The translations under genes were made by a program, and so were the position numbers. Shown in pieces: positions 38,901 through 48,000 of a stretch of 64,000 nt of DNA. Numbering within the stretch: position 1 is the stretch's first letter; each line of letters starts with the position of its first letter. The notes beneath the pieces were generated by a model. It was not told the origin of the DNA. It saw only the letters and a program-made list of their open reading frames with translations, and searched no databases. Location: NCBI RefSeq assembly GCF_032854445.1, contig NC_088301.1:25776402-25840401 (forward strand), read 5' to 3'. The stretch comes from Liolophura sinensis (lineage: Eukaryota > Mollusca > Polyplacophora > Chitonida > Chitonidae).

Positions 38901-39688
38901 CAGGGTTGCTTTGTTGTGGCGAGTGTAGTTGTGTGTATCCTGAAATGCGAATATCACTCATACACACAAAGAAATCCAAAAATATCAATACTTGAGCGAG
39001 TGAGTGGTTGGAGTTTAATATTGTACTTAACAATTTTTCAGTCATATGACGACGAAAGAGTCCATAGAGGGTATGTAATGTTCCTCCTTGTTGCAGGGCG
39101 GGTTTCCACAGCTCTTTTATCTACTGCTGCTTCACTGAGACGACTTACTAAAGGCAAGTAAGTCGCCCTGCCGGAGCCATTATACTGATATGGGTCAACC
39201 AGGCGTTGCACTTTTCTCTTAATGCTGAAAGCCAAGTGAGGAGGTTACAGCTTCCTCTTTTTCAAGGTCTTAGGTGTGACCCGACCCAGGATTGAAACTG
39301 GATCTACTGCCCCCGAAGTCGACGCTCTATCAACTGTGTCATAGGGGCTGAGATCAATAGTCGAAGCCTTGTTGCCAAAAATGGGACTAGGCAAACTTAC
39401 CATACTGCACTGCAGTCAAGACACTTTGCACAGCAAATACTGTAAGCATGTACATATAGACCAAAGTTGCATGTATGTATCAGGAAACCAAAAATTATAA
39501 ATTCTTAAACCTCTGTTGACAAAACTTTGCCAAGAAGAGCACGTACATACCGTTTCACAGTACAGACATTTACAGTCATGTAGTTCGTACATCTCCAGTA
39601 GAGGGCACTCCATCAGACAGAGGCGACATGTGATGAGAGGGTCGATAGCCAGGTCTACGCTACTCTTACTGGCAGAGTACACAGCCAT
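23917..39688 (-). CDS. RNF144A: RBR-type E3 ubiquitin-protein ligase, RNF144A-like
   Basis: A RING-between-RING ligase with a C-terminal membrane anchor; such enzymes move ubiquitin through a thioester on a RING2 cysteine. Coding exons in transcript order: 39,551-39,688; 30,928-31,032; 30,231-30,291; 29,515-29,633; 27,308-27,399; 26,523-26,667; 25,032-25,121; 23,917-24,060. All are GT/AG and in frame: 297 aa (human RNF144A 292). RING1 starts at C21-x-x-C24. The in-between domain covers about residues 100-165. RING2 begins C186-PVC and carries catalytic C199 in [26 protein letters not shown] is nearly identical to human. One hydrophobic helix spans about 251-279, opening with the GIFAGFG motif (GxxxG). 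It resembles RNF144A more than RNF144B in the exon 7-8 region. The first Met is supported by an in-frame TAG upstream in the predicted 5' exon. Introns carry many SINEs, a satellite, a LINE and DNA elements. Confidence 0.93.
24130..24290 (+). mobile_element. SINE-A, 5'-truncated, with 10-bp target duplication
   Basis: TATATTACAT flanks both sides (24,120-24,129 and 24,291-24,300). The copy starts in the body and ends with the AAATAAATAAA tail. It lies 70 bp from the splice acceptor of the last RNF144A exon, antisense to the gene. Confidence 0.9.
24557..24705 (-). mobile_element. SINE-A, head missing
   Basis: Tail, 3' core and body are present on the minus strand (TTTACGCCGTACTCAAGAAT on the plus strand); the tRNA-like head is absent. 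Confidence 0.85.
25389..25640 (-). mobile_element. SINE-A, diverged near-full copy
   Basis: All parts from tail to head are traceable but with many substitutions, including TTTTACCCTGCACTCAAGAA in the core, so it is older than most other copies. Confidence 0.8.
25691..26487. mobile_element. PIF/Harbinger-like non-autonomous DNA transposon
   Basis: The 797-bp element is flanked by TTA on both sides (25,688-25,690 and 26,488-26,490). Its terminal inverted repeats are AGGCAGGTATACACTGAG on the left and AGGCTGGTATACACTGAG on the right (one mismatch in 18, similarity continuing beyond). A 3-bp TWA duplication is characteristic of PIF/Harbinger elements. The interior has no intact transposase. The right end lies 35 bp from RNF144A exon 6. 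Confidence 0.75.
26810..26947. mobile_element. Short MITE with long terminal inverted repeats
   Basis: GTGCCAGTTTCACAAAGCTC at the left is mirrored by GAGTGCTTAATGAAACCAGG at the right, and CTCTTAATGTT is inverted inside the arms. Elements with a 'TTTCACAAAGC' terminus are, as I recall, common in marine invertebrate genomes. Confidence 0.65.
27001..27034 (+). mobile_element. SINE-B 3'-end fragment
   Basis: GTACGACGTTAAACCCCAAG followed by CACTCACTCACTC is the exact 3' terminus of SINE-B; nothing upstream of it is preserved. Confidence 0.7.
27150..27280 (-). mobile_element. SINE-A fragment
   Basis: The 3' core and part of the body are visible (GAATATTTCAATTATATGAC on the plus strand). The head and tail are lost. 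Confidence 0.75.
28046..28269 (-). mobile_element. SINE-A with target duplication
   Basis: TAGTTTTTTA occurs at 28,036-28,045 and 28,270-28,279, a likely 10-bp target duplication. The copy runs from the TTTATTTATT tail to within the head and is well conserved. Confidence 0.88.
28350..28655 (-). mobile_element. Third tRNA-derived SINE (SINE-C)
   Basis: On the minus strand it opens at about 28,652 with a clear tRNA-like head, GGCCTAATGGTTAGAGCG (box A) and a degenerate box B about 30 bases on. The body, about 230 bp, shows no relation to SINE-A or SINE-B. Its 3' limit is a guess. It is the only copy in the window. Confidence 0.55.
28675..28805 (-). mobile_element. Heavily eroded SINE-A relic
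   Basis: The order tail, core, body is still recognisable (TTGATTGATTGAATGGTGTC, then a GATGGCAGTCAAGTTCATGG stretch) but identity is low. Similar relics occur near 30,385-30,475, 35,800-35,905, 52,833-52,895 and 59,568-59,615. Confidence 0.45.
30560..30780 (+). mobile_element. SINE-A, nearly full length
   Basis: It begins in the head (GCAGCGTAATGACCCAGGAG) and runs to the AAATAAAAT tail. A short deletion removes the TATTCTTGAGTA part of the 3' core. Confidence 0.87.
31263..31483. mobile_element. MITE with about 33-bp terminal inverted repeats
   Basis: CAGAAAGCTATCTTAGACTT on the left matches the reverse complement of the right end (CAGAGCCATCTCAGGCTT). The arms share ACTTAAGTC or GCTTAAGTC inside. 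A related, more diverged copy lies at 56,020-56,240 in a DEK intron. Confidence 0.65.
31836..34534. repeat. 73-bp tandem satellite, 37 copies
   Basis: I counted 37 head-to-tail units of 73 bp in the 8.5-kb intron between RNF144A coding exons 1 and 2. The unit includes TTGCTTGATTCTGGCTGATT, CAGCCACCTTATACGGCCAC and ACTGGAGTGTTCAGATTACT. Each unit contains the imperfect palindrome ACACTGGAGTGT. Units 7-10 and 12-15 carry the same set of variants in the same order, showing a five-unit (365-bp) duplication. Units near the right end are the most alike. There is no open frame or gene signal. Confidence 0.97.
34543..34790 (+). mobile_element. TA-flanked MITE, copy 3
   Basis: This diverged copy directly abuts the end of the 73-bp satellite. 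TTCAAGGCTTCACAAAAAGT and AAACATGTAACAAGGTTGAT match the family interior and right end. Confidence 0.55.
35388..35411. repeat. T9-G16 homopolymer block
   Basis: Nine T are followed directly by sixteen G. The G run could form a quadruplex and may be an error-prone site in assembly. Confidence 0.9.
36000..38240 (+). mobile_element. Decayed non-LTR retrotransposon (LINE), reverse transcriptase region
   Basis: Fragments in different frames resemble the reverse transcriptase of CR1/Jockey-type LINEs: [12 protein letters not shown] near 36,778, [19 protein letters not shown] from 36,955, the catalytic FADDT from 37,048, and a C-terminal stretch with KFKFLG near 37,270. The intact frame covers 141 codons (36,874-37,299); at least one frameshift follows it, and there are stops upstream. 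No endonuclease domain is seen, so the copy is 5'-truncated. It lies antisense inside RNF144A. Both ends are approximate. Confidence 0.85.
38990..39351 (-). mobile_element. SINE-B, full length
   Basis: The tRNA-like head at the right reads, on the minus strand, GACACAGTTGATAGAGCGTC (box A) and CCAGTTTCAATCCTGGGTCG (box B). The body has ACCCATATCAGTATAATGGC. The 3' end GAAAAATTGTTAAGTACAAT leads into an ACTC-type tail. It lies 199 bp from RNF144A coding exon 1 on its 3' side. Confidence 0.85.
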
Positions 39689-42094
39689 CTTGTCAGTGGG
39701 TCTGAAACAAGCCAAAGTAAAGATATTGAAGGGTTTGGTTTTTGTGAATCTGAAACCAAAAGAAACAGCGAAATGATTCAAATCAGTCTTTGTGTTTCTC
39801 AACCAAGGCAAAGTACAGTCACTGTTTATGTATTTATTTAAAAGGTATTTCGTACTTGTATGATGAAGAAACCAGAAAGCCAACAGTAACTGAACCACCG
39901 ACCTGAAAAACATTGTGAAAAGAAAAAAAAAAAAATCCAGCTTGGGGTTGAACACTCCACCACAATGGACAAGGGTTTGATAATCGCAGCAAGCCTACAC
40001 TTAAATCATCTGCATAAGCGAGGCGCTTGCACAGCTATTGCAGGTTTCAGACTGTCATTATAGAGCAACTTCCGACTTTGTGAATTTGAAACATGGCAAA
40101 ACACAGCTACAGTATGATACAAGAAACGTGTCAGATAAAACAATTTCAGACAGTTATCTAACAATGTGCATATGTAGGTCAATACAGGAAATATGCACAC
40201 GCAACAACAGACAAACAAAAAACCCAATGTTTACTACGCCTGCAGATTTTTAATAATTATGTATTTCCATTTCATGTTTAAGCCTGTAAGCTGCCCTTCC
40301 AGGGTGTCGTGGCATCAATTTTATGCCTAACACCATTTCAGGCTATTTTACATAGCACAGTAATAAGTAGGTATACATTCTTATAAAACACCATGCACAT
40401 GTTTTACGTGTGCACACATATAGGTCTACTAGAGGTAGTGCTGTACCAGGCACATACTGGGGCTGTAGATGATGTTAGGCTATGTCTTCTTCTTTCCTGC
40501 AGCATCCACTTGGTACAGCGCCTAGGGTACAATTAATGCTTCCTCTACTTAGAATCTCCCGCTGCTAACAGGCGTGTGCATCACTTAGCTGTGGAGATAA
40601 CACTGTACACACACCTGGAAGAATACACTTACATTAACAGCTGCAACAGCCTGATTATTCAAAGAGGGATGGATGTGCAAATGTAACCTGAACTACATGT
40701 AATTGTGTACATTTTTTATAACACACACAGCTGGAGGGACAACTTATCATTCTAACTACTAAATGTTTGTGTGACACACCATGTAGTTGCACTTCCAACC
40801 TGAAATGCACATGGACAAAAGTTGTATAACTGTACATTATATACGTGAACAGTTTTTCAATGCATTCATTTCTTTTCTTTCTTTGACTTTAACTTGTGTT
40901 TTATTTTAAGCTCAAAAATAGGTTTTAATACATAAAGTTTGAGCAACCGAACAAGCAATAATGACAGCAAACCTTTTACAACTGTTTATCCAAAATAATT
41001 ACCTTCCTTTGTGTGGAAATCCTCCGGAAAGGCTTAATGGGGTTATGCATGTTTACAACAACATTATCCTTTTTTTTTTCCATCTTTAGCAAGGAGGAAA
41101 AACTCAGGCCAAGTGAATCCTAGAACATCTTTGGGCAAAGTTTAATCTAAGCTCTGGCCCTGTTATGTCACTGCTGGCTGTCTAATCTATAGACAGTAGG
41201 AATAATAAGTACTATATCCTAACAGCAAATGGTTTGTGGATAAAGGCTGTATCAAACAAAATTGTTTCTTCCTTGGTCATTACTGGCTAAAAGCATATTT
41301 CTACACATGAAACAACAATTTAGGTTACAATACATCAAAGGCTTTCAAGTAATGCCCGACATAACTACAAATAAAACAACATAATAACAAGCCTGTGGCA
41401 AGCTGTATTCGATAAAATCCTCTATAAATTGAAAGATTCTAAATGGATTTTGCACTGAGGTGAGAATGCACATGTAAGATTAAAAAGAATGGATGAATAT
41501 CACCTGGATAAGTACATGAATACACCGCAAGTATCCACACATGCCAGAAATAAGAATGACATTTTCACGTGATTATATATGCTGTCTGTTCAAACCAAAT
41601 TCAGCTACATGTACATGTGTATAGGTTATGCAGTTCTGCTGAATATACTTCTATCAGTAAATGAACATACCCAAAATATAAAATATTTTATATCAATTTG
41701 TCCAGTTTTACACCTGTAATATACATATATTATAATCAAACTAGAGGCTTACATAACAAATTCAATGGCTAGCTGGCTTTGGTCTAGGGACTAAAGGTGG
41801 CAGCCTTTCAATGGCTGGGTCACACAAGGCACTTGTTCAATATTGGCAGGGAATTTTTCTCGATCCTTGCTGGGATTTGGTGACAAAAACTTGATGATGC
41901 TCATTATGTGGCCGTGTGCGTAGTTAAACATTGTGTGAAATTGTCTTTCACCAATATGGTGTGCATATGTGTAATTCAGTAACTTGCTGTCAGCTTCCAC
42001 CAGTTTTCTCCATCCATAAACCTGAATGCCACCGTATACGTGAAACATTCCTGGGTATGGATTGCCAATGAAATAAATACATACATAACGATGA

Positions 42095-42155
42095 CAAACT
42101 CAGTCTAATGGGTGGTGGAAAATGGGCAGACCCAAGGGGAAACCCAATGCAAATA
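42095..42155 (-). mobile_element. SINE-A body fragment
   Basis: TAATGGGTGGTGGAAAATGG and GGGGAAACCCAATG correspond to the middle of SINE-A. It lies just left of another copy in the same orientation. Confidence 0.55.
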
Positions 42156-42168
42156 GCATTCCTGATAT

Positions 42169-42348
42169 AATTTATTTATTTATTTATTTATTTATGTGAT
42201 TGATGTTTTACGCCGTACTCAAGAATATTTCACTTATATGACGGAGGCCAGCATTATGGTGGGAGGAAACCCAGCAGAGCCCGGGGAAACACATGATCAT
42301 CCGCAGGTTGCTGGAAGAACTTCCCACATACAGCCAAAGAGGAAGCCA
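42169..42348 (-). mobile_element. SINE-A, 5'-truncated
   Basis: A long TTTATT tail, a well conserved core (TTTACGCCGTACTCAAGAAT) and the body are present; the head is missing beyond GAGGAAGCCA. Confidence 0.88.
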
Positions 42349-42403
42349 TATAAAGCTGTAGCTCAGATATCAAGAGCTTTTTGGCCAAAGGCTTTTGATT
42401 TGA

Positions 42404-42672
42404 TTTATTTATTTTATTTGATTCGTGTTTTACGCCGTACTCAAGAATATTTCACTTATACGACGGCGGCCAGCATTATGGTGGGTGGAAACCGGGCAGA
42501 GCCCGGGGGAAACCCATGACCATCCGCAGGTTGCTGAGAGACCTTCCCACGTACCGGGGAGGAGAGGAAGCCAGCATGAGCTGGACTTGAACACACAGCG
42601 ACCGCATTGGTGAGAGTCTCCTGGGTCATTACGCTGCGCTAGCGCGTTAACCAACTGAGCCACGGAGGCCCC
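42404..42672 (-). mobile_element. SINE-A, full length with 11-bp target duplication
   Basis: TTTTGATTTGA flanks it exactly (42,393-42,403 and 42,673-42,683). The head (GGCCTCCGTGGCTCAGTTGG on the minus strand), box B, body, 3' core and tail are all intact. This is one of the best copies for defining the family. Confidence 0.95.
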
Positions 42673-43016
42673 TTTTGATTTGAAATCTGTCAGATAGTGA
42701 CAAAGCTATATTATTGTACATGTAACAGAGAAAATTTAAAGACACATGATAATCTAGCCTTGTACACAATAAAGATTCCAGGAATTTAAATTATGGTTCT
42801 AAAGTAGTTTTTGTGACTTTTTTTTACAATTAGCTATTTGAGTTCAAACATTGGAATTTCTAGCCAGCTGAACTGTGGCCTTTGTTCTACAAAGTGATTT
42901 GCTCACCTTGATTGCTGCTTGCAAGGTCTAAAACAAGCAAGTAAACCAACCTTGCACAACACTAGTGTAAAAATTTCAAATAAAACAGATTTTCAATTTT
43001 TAGACGCATGCTGATG

Positions 43017-43369
43017 AATGAGTGAGTTCTTGTGTTTTAACGTCGTACTTAACAATTTTTCAGTCATATGTTGGTGAAGGAATCCTCAGAATGTATGTAA
43101 TGTACCTCCTTGTTGCAGGACAGATTTCCACCGCTCTTTTATCTAGTGCTGCTTCAATGAGATGCCTTACCAATGGCAAGTACGCCGCTGTGCCTGAGCC
43201 ATTATACTGATACGTGTCAACCAGTCATTGCACTATCCCCTTCATGCTGAACGCCAAGCAAGGAAGCTACAACTTCCTCTTTTAAGGTCTTGGTGTAATT
43301 CGACCCAGGTTTTACCCTGAATCTACCGCTCCAGAAGCGGACGCTCCACCAAATGTGCTATCGGGGCCA
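43017..43369 (-). mobile_element. SINE-B, full length
   Basis: It matches the 38,990 copy along its whole length, with about 15-20 percent differences by eye. The tRNA-like head is at the right, near 43,369; the 3' core is at the left (AAGTACGACGTTAAAACACA on the minus strand). Confidence 0.83.
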
Positions 43370-43676
43370 TGCTAATGAAAAACACGGATACCGAATTCAT
43401 TCACATATTTTGCCTGCTTTCATGTACTGTAAGTCATATCATCATGCTTTGATTGGTGTGATTTTCTAGGAATACTTTCAGGATATTTTTCATATTTTTC
43501 AAGAACAATTTACAGCAGAAGCACATGGAGTTTTAATGCCATGCATTATTTAAAATATAATTTGAGTTTCAATAGAACAAATTTTGAAATATCCCTACTG
43601 ACAGATAATAACTAATATATTTGACATATGGCGTTTATAATTCAAGGTGCCAAGATCATTAGTGTGCCAGCCCAGT

Positions 43677-43848
43677 TCGATGACCCAGGCCCCTCTAAAA
43701 ATGCAGTTGCTATGAATTCAGGTCAAACCTGCAAATGGTTGTGGGTTTCCCCCGGGTTGTGAACGGTTTGTTCCTACCATAATGCTGGCCGTCTTCGTAT
43801 AAATGAAACTTTTAGAGTAAAAACACCAATAAAATAAATAAATAAGTC
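43677..43848 (+). mobile_element. SINE-A, internally deleted
   Basis: Part of the head is joined to GCAAATGGTTGTGGGTTTCC, skipping about 60 bases of the body. The 3' core is altered but the AAATAAATAAAT tail is kept. Confidence 0.75.
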
Positions 43849-44654
43849 CTAACGGTCTATACAAATATCAGGCATGGTAAATTCATCGAAACAATTGTTC
43901 TACTTCCATGTTTTTTCTGTGGATTTAAAACTTCAGAATTGAGGATCTAATCTGGAGAATGAAGAATTTCTTCAAATATACATAAGCTCCACATGTAGGT
44001 ACATGCAGGCTTATTAGCTTAAATCGAACTGTTTGATGGGTTTCCACTGAACACTGTCTGCACAGGAACTGAAAGAGTGGTTCAAAATTCCATGCTTGAG
44101 ATGTCATTATAATATTGCATTACGAGGCTCCAGTAGGCCTACCAACATGGCCATACTCATGATTGTTACAAAGGTTGATATCTTAAGGCAACAAATTATA
44201 TGTTAATCATTCACCTGCAAAAAGCTAATGCTAACTTGGAAAAGGATTTCATCACTAATAGCTTTGTTTTGCCATGACATCTAACATAATCTGACAAATT
44301 ATTTTATCCACACCGACATGTACTGCTAACAAAGACAATTGACATAACACTGACATAACATTTTTCTTAAATGTCCATTAAAACAAACGCGATTTTCGGA
44401 TTATAATAGTAGTACAACCGTCCATTCATATTTAAATCTCACCTCAAAACAGATCAACCTTATGTTTAATTTCTGCCTTACTAACGAAGCATATTTATCT
44501 TTCACACGACTGCTTCCGGGATATATTCGAGTGCAGACAGTTCAGTTGTCAGGTTACCAACAACATTACCTGCGTCAGTGCTTGACCACTTACAGACATA
44601 CATGCATGTATTTTCATCTTACGTACTCGTAAACCACTTTAAAAAAATCCTTAC

Positions 44655-44800
44655 CCGGCCCCAACGGAGCTTTGTTTATCAGATCCCCGTTCAGTCCGCT
44701 ATTCCTTGAAACACGAAGTCATGAAATTCCTTTTCGATCAACATTATTTTGGCAAGGCTTTTCACAAAAACATCTTTGCCGTGACACCAAACTGAGGTGA
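44655..44800 (-). other. RNF144A: Probable 5' UTR exon of RNF144A
   Basis: On the minus strand, GGGGCCGG is followed by the donor GTAAGGATTTTTTT at 44,654, a good splice site in the right place for a leader exon. If it is joined to the acceptor at 39,702, an in-frame TAG precedes the first ATG, supporting the chosen start. The right boundary is a guess. Confidence 0.5.
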
Positions 44801-45088
44801 CAAGGTGATTCACAATTATCTCCCCTTGAATGATAATTAATACCGAGCAAGCGTGATTTGGTCATTCAAATCTGCGATAGATATTAGCACACGTAAATTA
44901 CAGAAAATATACCACAAACCCAAATATTTCGAAAGATGCGAAGAAGTCGTTTTGTATATTTTCGCCAATTAATGGTTCTGTACGAAGGCACATGTTGCCA
45001 ATATTTGAAAGGACGCTTTTGATTGGTCAAATTTCCTTACAAACAAATTTTGCCGCCATTTTGATTCATTTTGAAGCAGTGCAACACG
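44801..45088. promoter_or_regulatory. Shared spacer between RNF144A and DEK
   Basis: The interval separates the predicted RNF144A leader exon from the DEK start codon. Close to DEK are an inverted CCAAT box (ATTGG, 45,022-45,026) and TTTTGCCGCC (45,048-45,057), which overlaps GCCGCCATTTTG (45,052-45,063), a YY1-like sequence often found at transcript starts. No TATA box is obvious. Confidence 0.5.
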
Positions 45089-48000
45089 ATGTCGGACGGG
45101 GATACAAGCGAAAGCCCTCAAAAGGAGCAGGTAGTCTCATTTAGATCATTCGCTATTTGTACCGAAGAATTTATTTTGTTTTGATTATGTCCATTTGATT
45201 GCGAACCACTGCCATAGTAGCGTGCCATGACCTACATAATTTATCTTTGTTGCCAGAACACTTAACGTAACACTTTGATTTACACGTAACTGGAGTACGA
45301 TCATTGTACGTGCAGTGTTAATACTTTGTCTTATGTTGATTACTAACACATTGCCGAATTAAAATGCTTCGGACGTTTCTGTTCTCTTGCATCTAATGAT
45401 CTAGACCATTTGCTGTTTTTTGAAGTACTGAAATGCTAGTTAACATTGGCTTTAATGCTAAATACAAGGGTTTCAGCTCTGCCACTGTGGATAGGAACAG
45501 CTTGAGCTGACCTAAAGATAACTCTATTGGGCAGCGTTGTTTGCAAATACATAGCCGAAGACCTTGGTCTGAGGGTGGCCTATGTATACTGATATGTGGG
45601 GACCACTGGTCACTCTTTGTCTGAGAGCTATGTGGAACCGATTCCAGCATAATCTTACAAAGAGCTACCCCCTCGTTTAATTCTGATGCATGCACGTTAG
45701 ATTCGCCCTGTGTACACGTAAAGCATGGCAATTCTGAAAGCTGAAATATTTTTTCACATTATGCCACAATTGCTATTTGCTTTTATATCACCATTCTCCT
45801 GTAAATTTTAGCCAAAATCAAAATAGGCTCATATTTAGCAGGTTGACACATGCTGCCATGTTTTTAAAATCTCGGTCACCAAGGCGCGCATGCGTAGCAG
45901 CAGTTGACCTTTCCGTGAAATTGAATGAAACGAATGCTGAAGATAGCTCCCCTTTTTCACTGCAAACTTAATTTGACAGTTCGCTTAATCCGGGTGGTCC
46001 GTCATTGTACTGCATAGTCTCCAGTCAGTTGCGAATTTGTGCCTCTGCAGAGTAATGGCTTTCTATCTTTCAAAACTGACAGCTGATCAAGATATAATGA
46101 TGTCATGAAAGGTCAACCACGCATGCGTGGGGAGGAACAACCCGATTCATTAGATCATGATGTCAACACAACATGTGAGCGTAAGTCACAACTATGAATT
46201 ATCTTGGATTTAGTGGTCATAAAGGCTGTGGAATATGGAAAAAACTGGCAGAGGAACAGAGAATGTCTTGGTGAACATAATTTATTGGAGTTTGGCCCGA
46301 TTGATGCAGGTATTGGGTCATTTTGCACAGATTGTTGTTGCGTGGAGTTTCTGGAAGACTCCTCGGCTGTGATCTATGCCTAACCCAATATTAAAAGATC
46401 ACAGCCAAGATCCTTGGGTAACAAATACAGGCTATCTTGACACATACGCTCACTGCAGGCTTCTCTGTTCTCAATCAAGTGTCACACATATATATGCTTA
46501 CAGTTCTGTTTGCTAAACTCGGTTCCTGCAGTCACAAAGTCTTGGGTATATTTAGCACAAAATCAAAATGGGGGCTCTGTGGCTCAGTTGGTTAGCACAG
46601 CGTAATGACCCAGAAGTCTCTAACCAATGCAGTCGCTGTGAATTTATGTCCAACTCATGCTGGCGTCCTCTCCGGCTGTACGTGGGAAGGCCTGCCAGCA
46701 ACCTGCGGATGGTTATGGGTTTCCCTCGGGCTCTGCCAGGTTCCTGCCCACCATAATGCTGGCTGCTGTCGCATAAGTGAAATATTCTTGAGTAAGGCGT
46801 AAAACACCAATCAAATAAATAACGAAATCAAAACCATTGCAGTTATGTCAGCTCACCACACTGGTGTGTTGAAATGAAAACTTGCTTGTACATGTATAAA
46901 TGAAATTTTTATACAAGGAAAATTCTTGAGAATGTCGTTAAACAACAATCAACTAAATCAGTATTATAGTAAAGAAAAAGCCTCTGAAACTAGCATTTTT
47001 TGTACATGTAGTTTTTGTACGTTAAATAGTTTTCATCCCCAATCTGAAGAATGCTTGTTGGTTGGAAACTTGAATCCTCAGGAGTTTTGGTTTAAATACT
47101 AAAAAAACTAATAGAGTGGAAGACATGGAGGCCAAACTCATTCTTGCCCATTACTGTTGGTACAGCAGGGAAAATTCAAACTTAAACGGTAGGGCTTTGG
47201 CTATTTTTTTTTTTTTTTTTTTTTTTTCTTTTTTTGGAAGGTTGGTGAGGTTATACCTAATATGCATAAGCCCTGAGCCTGAGTGTTTGTTGATCAGGTA
47301 CCTATGGAGGAGGGAGAGGAGGAGAAGAAGCCTGTGGAGGACAAACCAGCAGACGTCTCCACTGAATCTAAAGAGGAGGAGGCGGCCACGGATACAACAG
47401 AGAATGAGGCAGAACCTATCACAGATAAGGAGACCAGTGACACGGCAGATTCCCCCGCAAAGAAGACCACAATCAAGAAAATACCAAAGAAGAAACAGTT
47501 ACATGAATATGTTGAGGATGACGAAGAAAGACGTAAGATCAGTGATAATAATAAAATTTATGTCCTGCAGAGGGTGAATATAACAGTTCAGTGAATATGT
47601 ACAGCTCGATCAGTGTTGATCTTCCCTGAGGCCCTTTAACAAAGATAACAGGCTGTAAATGACCTAAAATTTCGACCATGATAAAGTTGCACATTTTATC
47701 TTATTTTGGGGAATTCCGTTGATCTTAAAAATGTGTTAACTGATTGTTTGAAAGGTATCTGGACAAACAGCTCTGAAGTGAGAAGTTTTGTCTGATAACT
47801 GGTGAAAGGCAGTTGTTTACCTCAAGCTTTGGTTTCTTCTTTGTTTTTTTTTTTGGTTTCTTCGGTTTATTTGTCATACACATAGAATCATTATTTTATT
47901 GTTCATTTCCAAATTCTGTATATAAATAAGTTCATTAAATGTTCTCTGTTTTACTTCTGAGATAACCGGTTTTGTTTTCTTTACAGTTGGATTACTGGAA

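Larger units (their letters stand above)
39702..44654 (-). other. RNF144A first intron
   Basis: This 5-kb interval between the predicted 5' UTR exon and coding exon 1 holds SINE-A copies at 42.1-42.7 and 43.7 kb and a SINE-B at 43.0 kb. The rest shows no gene or element I can name. Confidence 0.5.

Noticed and set aside
39416-39955. 179-codon minus-strand frame as a complete gene
   Set aside because: Only the part 39,551-39,688 is RNF144A coding; the ends read across a splice acceptor and donor.
42404-42672. Functional tRNA gene in SINE heads
   Set aside because: Box A and box B are present but the cloverleaf does not close and the sequence continues into the SINE body.
45870-46135. Inverted GCATGCG / GGTCAAC pair as a transposon
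   Set aside because: The similarity is limited to about 15 bases per side with different spacing; no ends or target duplication can be defined.
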